Origin: Campylorhamphus procurvoides
Taxonomy: Eukaryota > Chordata > Aves > Passeriformes > Dendrocolaptidae
DNA: 64,000 nt
NCBI GenBank assembly: GCA_013396655.1
Contig: WBMV01000138.1
Coordinates: forward strand, 454,341 to 518,340
Direction: 5' to 3'
Shown: piece after piece, positions 1-12,997 of the stretch
How the letters are laid out: every line of letters begins with the position of its first letter
Numbering within the stretch: the stretch's first letter is position 1
The notes under the pieces: model-generated
What the model was told of the DNA's origin: nothing
The model's input: only the letters and a program-made list of their open reading frames with translations
Database searches by the model: none
Translations under genes and position numbers: made by a program

Positions 1-1140
1 GCAGGAAGACTGGCTTTTTTTGTGTTTTGAATGCAGGACTCATTTGCCTAAGAATGAAGCAGACACCTCAGCACAGAGTGGTATTGCCTACTCTTCTTTT
101 GTGGGGTAGGTTTCCATGGAAGGAGAAAAGGAAATAAAAAATATATTTCTTTCCATTTTCTTGTGCTTGGATTAAGGTGTGACCCACAGGTCCACTCAGT
201 GAAGGACTGCTGAGGTTACTGCATGACTCGTCTCCACAGACTGAGTGCAAGGTCGAAGTAATATGAGATGTGTTGTAAAATGAATTCCACCATGCAGTCA
301 CATTGTGATAACAGCATTTTCCTGTGGCATATTGCTCATCTGGGTTGCTCTACTTCCCTGTGGAGACCTGCATAGCAGTCCCTGCAAGAAACCTGGGGGG
401 GTGGAAATGTAAACTGAAGTACTAATAAATTTTTTAATTAAAAATCATAGTAAAGCATGGAAATTAACCAGAGAAAGGAATGCCTCATATATTTCCAAGG
501 TCCTGCTCATACACAGAGCAGTGCAGGAGACCATTTAGATTATGAGCTCATCTGTGGACCAGGGACAAAGCCATGAAGAGACAAAACCATGGAGAGACAA
601 AGCCTGTCCCTCAATAAGCAGAGCAATGGTACATTATAGGGGATTAGAGCATTGTCTCTACTTCACTGACTAAAATTATATATTTATTTTTTATTCTGTA
701 CTTCCTCCCCACAGTCAACATTTTCTTTTGTCTCACAGAAGTACCATTTCATCCCACCACGGGTGTATCAGCTAGATATGTATGTAGCTACATATGTATA
801 AACAGAGAGGAAAACCAAATCAATAACTGTTTTATTACTCACTGTGTTTTACAAGCATAATTTCTTTACTCAAGAATGTCATCAAAGACCTTTTTTTCCA
901 ACTCAGTATTGTGTGTCATCTTTGCTCTGGGACAGTTTTTTTCTCCTGTTTTGGGGTTGGTATTATTTTGGTTTTAATTTGACTTATTTTAAGTGGGAGG
1001 AGAACAAACACATCCAAACATGTTTTTCTGGTAGTTTATTAAAACACATGGTATACAGCTACTCTTGCTCTGTGTGACACTTACTTTGGGCAGATGTGAA
1101 GTGTTAGACTGAGTGAAACTTGTCCTACTACCCCGTGCTC
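1..1140. other. unique AT-rich sequence, nothing recognised
   Basis: No convincing exon or transposon is visible. The only local structure is a degenerate short repeat around 562-604, where a GACAAAGCCATG-like unit recurs two to three times. Confidence 0.6.
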
Positions 1141-1319
1141 TCTACAACAACCTAAAAGAAGGCTGTAGCCAGGTGGGTATCAGTCCCTGGAGGCATTTAA
1201 GAAAAGACTGGATGTGGCACTTAGTGCCATGGTCTAGTTGACAAGGTGGTGTTAAGTCATAGGTTGAACTCAATGATCTCAGAGGTCTTTTCCAACCTAG
1301 TTGGGTCTGTAATTCTGTA
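1141..1319 (+). mobile_element. CR1 LINE 3' end, internally deleted
   Basis: The sequence runs from a YNYLK-like stretch of the CR1 pol C-terminus (an AGGCTGTAGCCAGGTGGG-like stretch) directly into the part beginning TCCCTGGAGGCATTTAAG. It continues through GATGTGGCACTTAGTGCC to the terminal TTTTCCAACCTAGTTGGG and ATTCTGTA. In full-length avian CR1 copies about 170-190 bp lie between the first two parts, so this copy has an internal deletion near 1180. No reading frame is intact. It is a dead 5'-truncated insertion in sense orientation. Confidence 0.85.
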
Positions 1320-1391
1320 CCCATATGGACCAAGTCATACTGTACTTGGACCCAAAAGCCTGTTGCAGTCACTGACAGTTCTTCCTTTGCA

Positions 1392-1522
1392 TCAAAGAAC
1401 CATAGAGTGATTTGACTTGGAAGGGACCTTAAAGATCACTTAGTTCCAATCCCCTGCCATGGGCATGGATGCCACCCACACTGGGTGGCAAATTGTTGGG
1501 CTTCAAAGCTAAGCCTGGAGAG
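1392..1522 (-). mobile_element. CR1 LINE 3' end fragment (antisense)
   Basis: Read on the plus strand this is the reverse complement of a CR1 tail. It has a degenerate ACCATAGAGTG start, then GGAAGGGACCTTAAAGATCA, a TAGTTCCAATCCCCTGCCAT-like stretch and GGGCATGGATGCCACCC. It fades out after the part matching AGCCTGGA. It lies about 70 bp from a sense-oriented CR1 tail, so the two tails point at each other. Confidence 0.85.
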
Positions 1523-4500
1523 TGGCAATGTACTCCTAGTCATCTTCACCCATTTTCAGCCACTGCTACAGCTGAGGTCCCAGCACATGCAGTTTTTGGC
1601 TGCACTGCCTTTTAAGGTGGAGTTAGTTCTGTGGCTCTTCCCCTTCAATCCTTTATTCTAGCAAGTGCCATGGAAATCCTTCCCCTTGAAGCAAGGGAGT
1701 GATGAGAGGACAAGTTAGAGTCCCCACTCCATGTTTGCTCCAATGGACAGTATCCGTGCTTGGGTAACACCTTATATGAGAGAAAACCTTGTCTGAGGCC
1801 AGGAATGCCCTTACCCAACAAGCAGGCAAGAACTGAAAATAGCAATTATTTATTTAACTTAAATGAAGGGTTTACCATCTGGGTATTTTCCCATTAATTT
1901 TTCATCTAAAATAAGCACAAAGACTGGTAGGAAAATGTGGAACAGCAGCAGTATGGGGCACATTGCCCTCAGCTGCACTCCCAGCAGTACTATTACAGCT
2001 GTCTCATAATTTGGGCAAGGGAACACATTTTGGTTAGAACTTGGCTTTCACCACAGGTTTCTGTGCTTTGCCCTTGACATACAGGTCAGCCAAAAAAACC
2101 TACACAGCCAAGGAAGTAAATTGCTGTGTTTGACATGCTCTTCCCTTACACATATATTATGCATGATTTATGTGAAATTCAGTCTTTCTCTCAAAGCCTG
2201 AACTTTGGAGCACATGAATTAAAAAACCTCAGATTATTAATTTAAAAGGAAAGGAGCTAATATTTCTTAGACTCGATCTGTTTTTAACCTGGAGTTCAAA
2301 AATATTAGAAAGCAAATACAGACACAAGCCCCAAAATATTAATAATGTCATTTTTAAACCAATCTTGTGGTTAAAGAGTCTGCCTTAGGATTTCTGATGA
2401 TGATGGTGCAGGCTGAATATTGACTTAAGAGGTAAAAGCCAGCTCTGGAGCTAGAAGAAACTTTTCCAGGTGGGCAGCCTTAAAAATGTTGCAGAGGCCC
2501 TTGCATCTAGCCTTAAAACTAGCATCCCAAACTGGGGAGTGCAGGCTTCCATGTCTCCAGGAAGCCTCAGCAGACAGTAAACAGGAGCAGTACTGTAGGA
2601 AAGACCTGCATAACAAAAGCACTCCTGAAAGCATCACCAGACTGAAAGTTGATGTCCTCATGCTGCACAGGCTGAGCAGTCCACTGTGTGACAGTGAGCT
2701 GGCTCTTGGCATGGCAGTCCAGGGAAGTGAGCAAGAAAGCTAAAGGGGGTTTGCATCCTGGGAAGGTGGATCCGGGCCTCACTGAAGACCAAAGTGCAGA
2801 TGAAGCTCTCATAGCTTTTGTGCCTTAGTATGAGTCCAGTTTGCTGATTATCTGCAGCAATGTTATTTACCCAGGACTGTGGGTCAATGTGGAGCTGAAG
2901 GGGGACCTGTGACTTCCTGAGATAAGTGATGTTGGCATGGCCTACTTCAGCCTCTCTGGATGGCAGAGCAGATAAAATCCTCCAAAGATCCAAATGCTCT
3001 AAATCTATGGCACGAAGACTAGAAAGTGCCACTGATGACGGGGTATAGTCTAAGCTTGTGTTGAGCAAGCATTTCCTGAAACTACGTGCAATAGGTTTGC
3101 TTCTCAGTGAAGGTTCTGATGAAAGAAGGTGTAATTTAAAGGAAATACTGCAGAGGAAGCATTTGACTTGGAGTTCACTCAGCTCAGGATTTGGAACTGA
3201 CACGTGTAATGTGATATGGCTAAAACAGAGAAACAGACTTTGAGCAGGGGTAGTTGATCTCACTGAGCAGCAGTGTACTCCATGTGGTCCTTCTTACATG
3301 GTTCCTACAGAAGAGCAAGAAGGACCACATGCAAAGAGCCACATGGAGTGAACTCATGTTGTCTGACATCTCGTAGGAAGATGCATTGGCCTCAGAGGAT
3401 TTCCTTCCTGCAGGAGTATCTTCAGTGCAGTCTACAGTGGGCTGTGAGGAGCTGATACAACATTTTGGCTGCTGCCTATCTAAGTGTTTGTTCTCAAAAC
3501 ACTGTTTACATCACCTCAGCACACTGAACCAAGGAGGCAGCTATGTACTAGCACCCATCTGAGACACTGAAGCACCCTGTTGCAAAGACAGATCTGGGGA
3601 TCTATCTTTGCTTTACCTGCACACCTTAAACAAATTTTCTTGCATCTTTGTGGTGTGTTCTGGGCTGGCAGTCTCAGGTCAGCACACCATGGCACTATCC
3701 TGACAGAGACAGGATTGACCCTCACAGAGCTGGAAGAGCAGAGCCTTGCAAAGATGGGTGATTTCGTAAGGCAGTGCATGTTCACACAAACACAAGAAAC
3801 ATCGAATACTTTCAGGTTTGCATGTGTATGTGGCCTCTCTGAAGAGAGACTCACCCCACTTTTGGGTGTGCTATATATCTCGCCATCTACAGGAATACCC
3901 TTGGGAGATGACACCTGTGAACGTAAATTTTGCTACTGCATACCAGTGCCTCTACATCAACTTGAAGATGTGTAAGGTCCTGTCCAGCTAGAAAGAGCAG
4001 AGAGGAACATGGTAAAGGGTCTCAAAAGATGAGTGACAGCAAGAGGAACAGCACAAACAAAAGGTAAAAGTGATGCCTTGGACTGTCTATGACTTTTTTT
4101 GTTTTTTATGAAAACCTTAGGCTGGCAAATTCAGAAAACACCTATTTAAACACACATAGGGATATTTCTAACTTTTTTCAGCAGCAGAAGGGAGGAGGGT
4201 CTGTGTGCAAAGGAAATTAAAAGTCACGGTTGTTTGAGCTCTAAGAGATATGAGATTTGTGTCTTCTTATTCAGAGAGAACAGCTGTGTGGCCCGCACAC
4301 CAGCTGAAACTACACCACCAGCTTTGGTTTCTGAGTACCAGCTCCAAACCACAACAGGCCATGGGCTGACAAGCAGTCCTCTGGTTCAGATGTATCAAAA
4401 AGAAGCTGTCCTGTTATCTTTCCATATATGCTCTGTGTCAGAGCAGGTCCCACCTGACTCCTGCCAGGCATAGACTTCCTATTGTGCACTCTAGCAATTT

Positions 4501-7500
4501 TTGCAGAAAGACCAGTATATGTATCTGCCTTGTCCACTTGACATTTTTATTTCTGAGTGATGCCGCAATGTATAAATCTGTATGAATTGGGAAATGAGTC
4601 AGATAGAGGAATATCTTCATAACTTGTTATAGCAATTAGTTCTGCTGTTCAGAACCACGCTATTCAAGATGGCTATGACATGTCAGCAGTTGCTGAGCTA
4701 AGAAGGCACTCAAACATGGTATGGACAAATATTATTCTTTGTTGGCAGCTTGTTGCTGACAGTTATTCTCTATTTGGAATCCCTTCTTTGAGAAGGGAAG
4801 GATTGTGACATTAGGGAAGAGAGACAGGGATCCTACATGTGCTGTGAATGATGAATAGAAAGAAGTAAGGAGGAAGTATAGGCAGGTAAATATAGACCCT
4901 TGAAATCATACTTGTCTATAGAGGGGCACCAAGAAAATTACTCTGGATGCTTTCCTTTTTCAAAGCAGCTTTTTGAAACTGAGTTAACATACCTATCATT
5001 CAGTTCAGTTTGAACTTGCTCCTTAAACTTACCTGTTATTCAGAAGCCATTGCTCCTTCTATCCTCTCTTTCTGCTCAATGGCAGCTTTATTTCCAAAAA
5101 ACATTTTTTTAGGTAGCAGAATGCTCTGCCCTTCTGTGTTTGGATACAGGGAGGCTCTGTTTAGTTTACAATAGAGCTCTGTCGTTGCAGAAGGAGAGGA
5201 GGAAGCCAGTTTCCCAAAAACTAGAGTTGCCTCATTATTGCCCTCCGTTTCTGAAGTGAGATCTTTGTGCCGTATTGGCTCAATCAGGAGGTGTTAAAGA
5301 AATGACACTGAGATCTTTAACCAGTCGACAAGTTGTAGTGATAGTTAAGATCTACTACAAGGTAAAATACCAAGTTGTAAAGTTCAGGGACAGAAAGACC
5401 CATATTAATCATATAATGTAGGATGTCCTTGTGAATTAACCTCAAAAGATGCATGGGGAATCTTGGAGAATCACAGAGAGGGAAGAAAAAAAAAATCCCT
5501 TTTTGTGAAAGTCTCAGAGCTCAAGGGAACAGAGAGAGAGCAAATAATTTGCCAGGTCAGAGACTAATTACACATTACATCTGCCATCTGACAGGATTTC
5601 ATAACTCCCTGATACCCCCATTGATTCTCGGTGCCTTCATTTGGGAATCTTCCTAGCCCTGAGCATTTTTTATTGCTCTATCAGTCTGAAATTAATTTGT
5701 CCCATCTTCTATGCAACACCTATCATAAAGGTAGCTTGCAAGAGCTCCCTGCTGAGTCAACAAGAAGCATATGCTGAGGCATAGCTTTGGAACATCATGG
5801 TTCACCAAAACTGGAACAGCAGTGGCAGTAGCAACTACATTCTCTGGGCTGGCTGACCTGCACCCTTCACAGTCTGGAGAATGCCACCTGTTGAGCTACA
5901 AAGGACATTCACAGGCAGTCAACAATTTCATGCAATTAAATGCCTATATACTTCACTGTAAGGAGCAGTGCAACAGAAGAGATGTATCACATTGCTGCTC
6001 CCAGAGAAAGGATAAAAAGAGAGAGTACACTGCATCAGACACATCAGAGAACTCAGGCTGCTGAACTCCCCAGGCAGCGGTGGAGTTTCAGTCAGAGTGC
6101 ACAACAGGCCACCATACACAGTCTGGAGGAGAACAAGCTTCATTAATCTCAGAGTTCTTTACACTTGCCTATTAGCAATGCAAAAGCACAGCATGAGTAT
6201 TTGCAGAAAGGCTGCACCTGAGAGACCTTGTTGTGATGTGCATGGCTTCTTCAGGGCAAGATACAGTCCAAGCGGCCATCCTCGGCTTAGGCAACTTCAA
6301 ATCCAGGAGAGAGGCAGAGATGGACAACAAGAACAGTGTCAGTTTTCTCAGCTAAACCAACTTAGCCCTTTTCAGCGCATTCCACCAACTCTGCCTTTGT
6401 ATCAGATCAGCACAAAGGCTGCGCTTTACTGACTGCATGGTTTTGTTTACAGATAGTGCAATGCAATGATCCTCAGGCAGTCTGCTCACTACAGCGCATG
6501 GTCCCGCTTCTCCTGTGCAGCACAGAACATTGGGTTTTGCTTCAGACATCATGGCATGTAACTCAGTGTTGCGGACACCAGGATCACAGATCATGGCTGT
6601 GCCAAATGAACAAAAGCAAGACCTGCCAACACTGTGGCAGTTTATGGTGGTATGTTGAGCACAACCTGTTTCCTATTTACTGATCATGAGGCAGCTCTAG
6701 TGATCCCACTACATTTAATTGTGCCATCACATTTCCTTCTTTGGACATGTCCAAGTGTACCTGTGACAGGCTGGTCTAGCCATTTCAGGGTATAGATGTC
6801 AGTGGAAGGAAACTGAGATGTGGGAAATGCTCTCTGAGACACATTTTATGGGCTGGGAGGTAGGAGAGAATCTCTAATTTACTATATCCAGTCTATGATT
6901 GCTCACAGCCAGAGTGCCTTGTGCCTGGGGAGAAAGCCACCTTCTTTTGGCTGGTAACTCTCATGATGGGCTCCGGCAAGCTACAGACTATGCTTATGCA
7001 AAGGCAAAGCCTCTGAAGTGATGCACCAGATGGGTTACAAAAGCCCTCCCTTTCCAAAACAAGGTCAGGCATTTACATACCTCTCAGATTCAGTTTGTTC
7101 TTCCAGAATGCTCAGAGGTGTCTCCCATCTTTCAGACTCATGCTCTTTCTTAGTGCTACATATGCACACATAGATGTGCATACATATATACAGGTAAATG
7201 TACACATACATATTCATATCTCACACATGTATATTTTAAACACTGAAAGAGAAAGGGAAATCAGCTGACTTGTTCTCCATTGGGGAGAATGCTGCAATTT
7301 CAACAATACTGATCAATAATCACCTAAAAATGTACAACAGCCCTAGGCTTTGCTGCTTTTCTGCTATATGCTTTGAATCAGCTGTTTGCTGCTTTTTTTC
7401 TCCCTGCCATCTTTTCCCCCTGCATATTTTGCTAGCATAGAGTGGGGGCAAACTGGTTGTTGTGCATGGCAGTGTACTGACATCCTTAGCAGCATGCTGC

Positions 7501-7714
7501 TCGCTGTTTTACAGTGGAAAGGACCCAGCCCTAGGAAGGTAGGTCCAGCTTGTCCGTGGATTTTCTGTGTGTTTTGATGAGCTTTTAGGGACTGGCAACT
7601 CATCTGATCTGTCTACCAGCTGTCTGAAGTCATCCTATCTTCTGGAATCTCCAGGGGTTAGAGATGGTGTTCTACATATAGGACCTTAGAGTATCTCAGG
7701 TTTGCAGGGTCTTC
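1523..7714. other. unique intergenic sequence
   Basis: About 6.2 kb without a recognisable transposon or gene. It contains a strong hairpin (listed separately) and a degenerate CA/TA-rich patch at about 7150-7235. Overlapping open frames sit on both strands between 2.4 and 4.0 kb. They are the longest on the left side but have no recognisable domains. Confidence 0.5.
3281..3331. repeat. 15-bp perfect inverted repeat (hairpin)
   Basis: The left arm 3281-3295 (CATGTGGTCCTTCTT) is perfectly complementary to 3317-3331 (AAGAAGGACCACATG), with a 21-nt loop. An overlapping alternative pairing exists: ACTCCATGTGG at 3277-3287 with CCACATGGAGT at 3339-3349. A transcript could therefore fold in two mutually exclusive ways. 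The stem is shorter than a typical pre-miRNA stem of about 22 bp, so a microRNA is possible but not shown. Confidence 0.8.
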
Positions 7715-8165
7715 TGAAGGTCTCCGTTCTGACCTTCCACTGGCTCAGTGCTCTGTGCTTCAGCCCTGCAAGCAACTTGGTGACCTCCACTGGGTACACT
7801 CCAGTTTGTTTCTCTGTCTCTTGTACTGGGGACACCCAAACTAGGCAGGATCTCACCAGTCTCAAGTAGAGGAGACTATAATCACTAATATCACTCTAAT
7901 CGCTCTAATCACTCCACACTGCTCCCTGCACTCTTTGCTTATACAGTTTATCCGTCCTGTGTTGCAGAGTCACAAGCTGACTGCTGGTTAGCTACCTCAC
8001 ACACTTCACAAGATAGGGTCATTCTGCCCCAGAGGTATAACTTCACATTTACTTCCATTGACCTTCACAATGTTTGCATCAGTCCATTTCTCCAGCCTGC
8101 TCAGGTCCCTCAGAAAGGCAGCTCTGCTCTCCGGCGTACTGCCCTTCCAACCTCTCATCTTCCAC
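7715..8165 (-). mobile_element. CR1 LINE pol fragment (antisense, decayed)
   Basis: On the minus strand, translation near 8140-8010 gives LSRLEKWTDANI followed by KCEVIPLGQNDP. This corresponds to the CR1 reverse-transcriptase region usually reading RDLDRLEKWA..NL.KFN..KCKVLHLGQGNP. Plus-strand phrases such as CTCCAGCCTGCTCAGGTCCC and the TGGTGACCTCCACTGGG-like stretch near 7780 fit the same antisense element. A short tandem-like insertion of ATCACTCTAATCG units lies near 7880-7915. There is no intact frame, and the left edge is uncertain by about 50 bp. Confidence 0.75.
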
Positions 8166-9058
8166 AAACCTGCTGCATGGCCCACAGCAACTAATTTTCC
8201 ATGTGCAAACCAAAGAAAAAAGACAAAAAAAGCATGTGGGCTAACACTGTTTTTGCAGGTGCTCTCCCAGAAGAAGTAGCAACTCTGTTCTTTGAATTTT
8301 CCCAAAACTGAAGGACTATTTCAACACCCAGGAGATTGCAATTGACTCACATTTACAACTGGAGCTACGTTTTTTTGTCCTAGAAATGGTTTATCCGTTA
8401 TGTTTTAAGAAGACATTCTATAGTCCTGGCATATTCATTATTTTCTATTCATTTCAGACATACTCAAGGCAAGACTGATCACAGCAAATAAATAAATGCT
8501 CAAATAAGCAAATGCACACTTTTTAAAAAAAAAGACATTAATGAAGCAACAGCTTGTATTCTTACTAAATTGCTTTGGTTATGAGCAGCTTAAAAGCTGT
8601 GAGAGAATAACCTCACCAAGGAAGTGAGCCATCTTGGACACCAGAAAGAACACAGATAAAATTGATACAGACATAAAATACTGCTAAAATGCTGCTAAAA
8701 ATATAGTCAGCAAAAATATGGGGGGGAGGGGTCAAAGAGCCACTCTCAGAGGTCTCAGAGCTCTCTAAAGCACACATAGTCCTCAATCACTTCCTTAGGT
8801 CACTACAAGCAGGTTCAGGAGTGCCCCCAGCTGTGACTAGCAGAGGTAGACTAGTCAAACAAAAATCTCACATGGGAAATTAAAATAAAATGGTCTGTAG
8901 AAAAATCGACCCCATTCCCACTGTCTAGGTGGTCCATCCCTGTTGAAAAATTGAGTATGAACTACCGCATCACTCTTTTTCCTCAGGATCTTCCAGCATG
9001 CATGCTTAAAGAACGAGTCTACCAGCACCCCTGTGGGAAGGATGATTCCAGGAACTTT
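8166..9058. other. unique sequence between two CR1 fragments
   Basis: AT-rich sequence with no identified element. A G-run (about 8720-8731) and a short A-run near 8524 are the only notable composition features. Confidence 0.55.
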
Positions 9059-10045
9059 CACAGAATCATAAAATTGTTTAGGCTGGAAAAGACCTCTAAG
9101 ATCATTGACACCAATTGAACCCAGCACTGCTCATTCTACCACTAAACCGTATACCATCTACACATCTTTTAAATACCTCCAGTGTTGGTGACTCCACCAC
9201 TTCCCGGAGTTGCCTGTTCCAATTCTTGACAACCTTTTTGATGAAGAAATCTTTCATAATGTGCAATCTAAACCTTCCTTCCCACAACTTTTGAGACTGT
9301 TTCCTTTGTCCTGTCACTTGTTACTTGGGAGAAGAGACTGACACCCACTTATCACAACCTCTTTTCAAGTAGTTGTAGAGAGCAATAGACCATCCCCAAG
9401 ACTCTGTTCTTCCAGGCTGAATACTCACAATTACTCCTCTTAATAACTGTCCTCCAGATCCCTCACTAGCTTTGTGGCCTTTTCTGGACTCGCTCCAGCA
9501 CCTCAATGTGTTTGTTGCAGTGAGGGGGCCCAGAAATGGCCACAGTACTTGAGGTGCAGCCTCATCAGTGCTAAGTACTGGGAATGGCCACTGCTCTGGT
9601 CCTGCTGGCCACACTATTGCTGATACAAACCAGGATGCCCTTGGCCTTCTTGGCCACCTGGGCACACTGCCAGCTCATGTTGAGCCAGCTGTCGACCAGC
9701 ATCCCCAGGTCCTTTTCCCAACAGGTGGCTTTCCAGCCACTTTTGCCCCCAGCCTGTAGCATTCTACGAGGCTGTCATGACCCAAGGATCTGACACTTTG
9801 AATCTCAAACCACTCTTCCTTGACCATTGGTCCAGCCTGCCCAGGCTTTACAGAGCCTTCTACTCTCCAGTAGATCAACACTCCTGCCCAACTTGGTGCC
9901 ATCTGTGAACGTACTGAGGGTGCACTCCATCCCTTCATCCACGTCATAGTTAAAGATATTAAACAGAACTGAGCCCTCGGGAGCACCACCTATGACCATC
10001 TGGTAGTTGGATACAACACTGTTCACCATGACACTCTGAGCCTTT
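9059..10045 (-). mobile_element. CR1 LINE, 3' kilobase of pol plus tail (antisense)
   Basis: One of the two longest CR1 copies here. On the minus strand it starts near 10045 with reverse-transcriptase sequence: a [16 protein letters not shown] stretch, then [20 protein letters not shown]. The catalytic F/YADD box has become FTDG, so the second catalytic aspartate is lost. Further on are a WLNMSWQCAQVAKKAKGIL-like stretch (about 9690-9630), SVASRTR, IALYNYLK (about 9380) and VVESPTLEVFKR (about 9190). It ends at the terminal CAGAATCATAAAATTG on the plus strand. Several frameshifts and stops break the frame. It is an old 5'-truncated copy. Confidence 0.93.
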
Positions 10046-12997
10046 CTGTCACTCCTATTGTTTTCTACTCTTCTGTGAAATTCAGATGGGGTTAATCTGT
10101 TGGGTTTCAGTCAGAAGGTTGGGAATGCCAAGTCCCAGTTTCCGGTGCTCCTGACGAGAGGTCCCAGGGTTGATTGGCTCCAGAAGTCCCTAGAAACTCC
10201 CATGACACAGGTATGCAAGAAACAAATATTGTTGATACCCAATGGCAAATTGCAAAACTGAACCATGAAATAACCAAAACCATCTCATGAATTTTGAACA
10301 CACTTTTATGCAAGAGAACAAGAACTTTTAAGATGACACCGAACAGTGGCAGTTCTGAAAACAGTCAGATAAGCAGAAGCTGCAGAAAACAGTCATATCT
10401 GAATATAATTAGGTGACCTGAGTATTGAGAATATTGATTAGCATTAAATCTGGTATCAGACTGGGGTACTGCAAATTCTTGTTATGCCCCTTTCCCTCTT
10501 CACATCAAAACGTAGTAGACCCTCAGTAATCACAAAAAAAAAAAAAAGAGAGAGAGAAAGAGACATTAAAATGCAGGCGGTCCTTGGTTTCCTTGGTTTA
10601 GCAAATTGCTCAATAAACTTCTACATATTCAGGTAGAGCGATGGGTATACATATTGTGGCAAGGCTCCTTTCCATTCTGGAGGGCCAGCAAACACCTTGG
10701 TAAGTCACTCTCCATCATAATACCTAGACCTCTAGAGAGTTGCTCCCACCCTCAGTGTTAGACACAAATTTATCTTCTTCTCCCATTTCTTCATATTTTT
10801 GTAGGATTCTGGAAAGGAACTGAATTTAGTCTACCTAATACAACATGTCCTTCCTTTATTATTTCATTTGATTAATTAGTTCAATTGACCATGTCAGGAT
10901 CCTTGCTTGTGAACCCTTACCAGTAACTTGCAAGCAGCCTTGGCCTGTTGAATCCTCAAATAAAAAAAGCCCAAGCAACCTTCTGTTGATTTAAGGATCT
11001 GGGATAAAATAAACCCCCTTGCTGGCCTTCAGAGATCTGAGGATCCGGGTGCAGCCAGGATTTGTTTCTGATTATTACCAATTCAGCACTATGAGTTTGG
11101 TCATGTTCAATAAGAATTTTCACAACCACATGTTCACAAATAATTTACTTATAAGTAATAAGTAAATTACTTATTTATAGTATATAAGTATATAAGTAAT
11201 TTACTTATACTATAGGTCTGTCTGAGCTCAATGAGAACTTGCACATTCCAGATATACAAATAGCGTAGCTTATTGAAGCAAAAAGAAAGCATGTCCAGGA
11301 TTGCTGATGATAAATGCACTAACTACAGTGTGTGAATATGTGTCAGGACAGAAGGTACAGTAACAGAGATCTATTAGAAGACAGATTAAAATATTTCTGA
11401 ATCTGCTGCAATGCAGTTGGAGGCACAAAATCTCATTTAAAGGTATCCCTTCAGTGGAGGAGGTGAGACTTAGGCCTTTGACCAATCTCAAGCAAGTAGA
11501 GGTGTTTTTCTCCCTTTCATTTTCTTTCTTTTTTTTTTTTCACTTATATTTTTCTTTGCCATGAAACCCCCCCTTCTTTTATACAATAATTTTGGCCCTT
11601 CCCAAAGAGGTGGAGCAATCATATGTCATAAGTAGGCTGTTGGTTCTATTATTTAACTTCCACAAATTTCCCCATAACTACATCCCAAGTTTGAAGGGGA
11701 GGACCTAGCCCTGCCAGCAGGGGCCTGAGAGTGATCTGTGTGGGGAAAAAGGAGGCTCTAAGCTGAATAACCTTTGGTTATCCTTCTCCTCTATTCTTCT
11801 CGTTCCCTCTTCTCCCTTCACAGAGGCTCCTTCCACACAGAGCAAAAACCAGAAGCCCAGAGAAACAAGACTTCAGTGCCGGCAGATGGGGCTCATGCTG
11901 GACACAGCTGGGACCTCATGGCAGGGAGGACACTGTGGAGCTGCTCCACACTGCTGCTTTCAGGCAAGAAGCTACAGGCATCAAGACACACGCTCCCACT
12001 GTGCAGCCCATGCTGCCCAAGCCCTTGGCTCCCATACAGTCCTTACATCAAACTTCCTTTGAAGGTTAGACACAGTGCCCTCAGCTGATCCAGCTCTGGA
12101 ACAGACAATAGCCTTTTTTATGCCATTGGGATGTCATCATACCTTACACTGTAAATTCTTGCAAAGAATTGCTAAGTTCTCATGTTGTTCAGGTGCTAGT
12201 ACATCATTCTTAGAGCTGAGTTGAAGGCAGATACAGAGCCTGTATCTCTGGGACCTGTGCTGCTGCAGAATACTGAACTCCTCTTGGACTTATTCAGGGG
12301 CTACAAGGGCAGAAAGCTTACTTTCTTCTAACTCCTGAGCAGTAAATAGAAAGAAATCAGTGCCTTCAGAGGGAAATTCAGAGTAATAGATTAATGCTTG
12401 GAATTACTCTGAATTACATGTTGGCTGTGATTCTCTGATGGCTAGAGAGGAAGCCTTGGGAGACAAGTCTGCAGTACCATCAAGACGCTTACTCTCATTT
12501 CTTATGACCTGTGCTGTCTTTCCTGAGTCCCATGCCCAGGTGCATTTTCAAACTTCTTTTCCTACAACAGATGTCTGGGTCTTCCTATTCCAGACATTTC
12601 TGCAGCTCAAAGTTGCCTTTGCAGAACTGAAGTTATCTGGAGATTAGTAGGAGCAACTGGTAAGGAACCCATTCCCAAATTCCCATGCCAAAGTGCTGCT
12701 GGAATCCTGAGGGAAGCAGTGAAGTGCCATTATCAGTTGTTATCTTCGAGGAATTGTCAGCTGGGAGATCTTAAGAAGATTCCTTTGGCCAAAGGCACCC
12801 TGTAGGTGCTGCTGTACTGACCCTTCATTTAGTTCTGCATCAAAACATAATAAGAGGAATGAGAATTTGGGAAGGACTCAGTGACATAACAAAGTGGAGG
12901 GAGTACCTTCCCAGAACTGAGCTGCAGGCTTATAACTATGGCCTAAGCATGTTTTGAGATTGCATTCTCATTTTCTTTAGCACAGGCTTAAGCTCTT
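10046..12997. other. unique sequence with low-complexity patches
   Basis: No gene or named transposon is recognised. It contains an A-run grading into GA repeats (about 10537-10562), a palindromic AT cluster (listed separately), a poly-T run near 11528-11540 and a possible AATAAA at about 10611. Nothing else stands out. Confidence 0.5.
11138..11214. repeat. AT-rich palindrome cluster
   Basis: TAATTTACTTAT (11141-11152) pairs perfectly with ATAAGTAAATTA (11158-11169) around a 5-nt loop. The next 40 bp repeat the theme: a TATAGTATATAAGTA-like arm faces a TTTACTTATACTATA-like arm ending near 11214. The result is two overlapping cruciform-capable palindromes made of TTACTTAT/ATAAGTAA units. Confidence 0.8.

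Noticed and set aside
8006..8305. 99-codon minus-strand frame as a gene
   Set aside because: Its C-terminal half is CR1 pol (RLEKW..KCEVIPLGQ), and the rest is flanking sequence.
9321..10029. Several minus-strand frames as host genes
   Set aside because: They align with CR1 reverse transcriptase and 3' region, with a lost catalytic residue and frameshifts.
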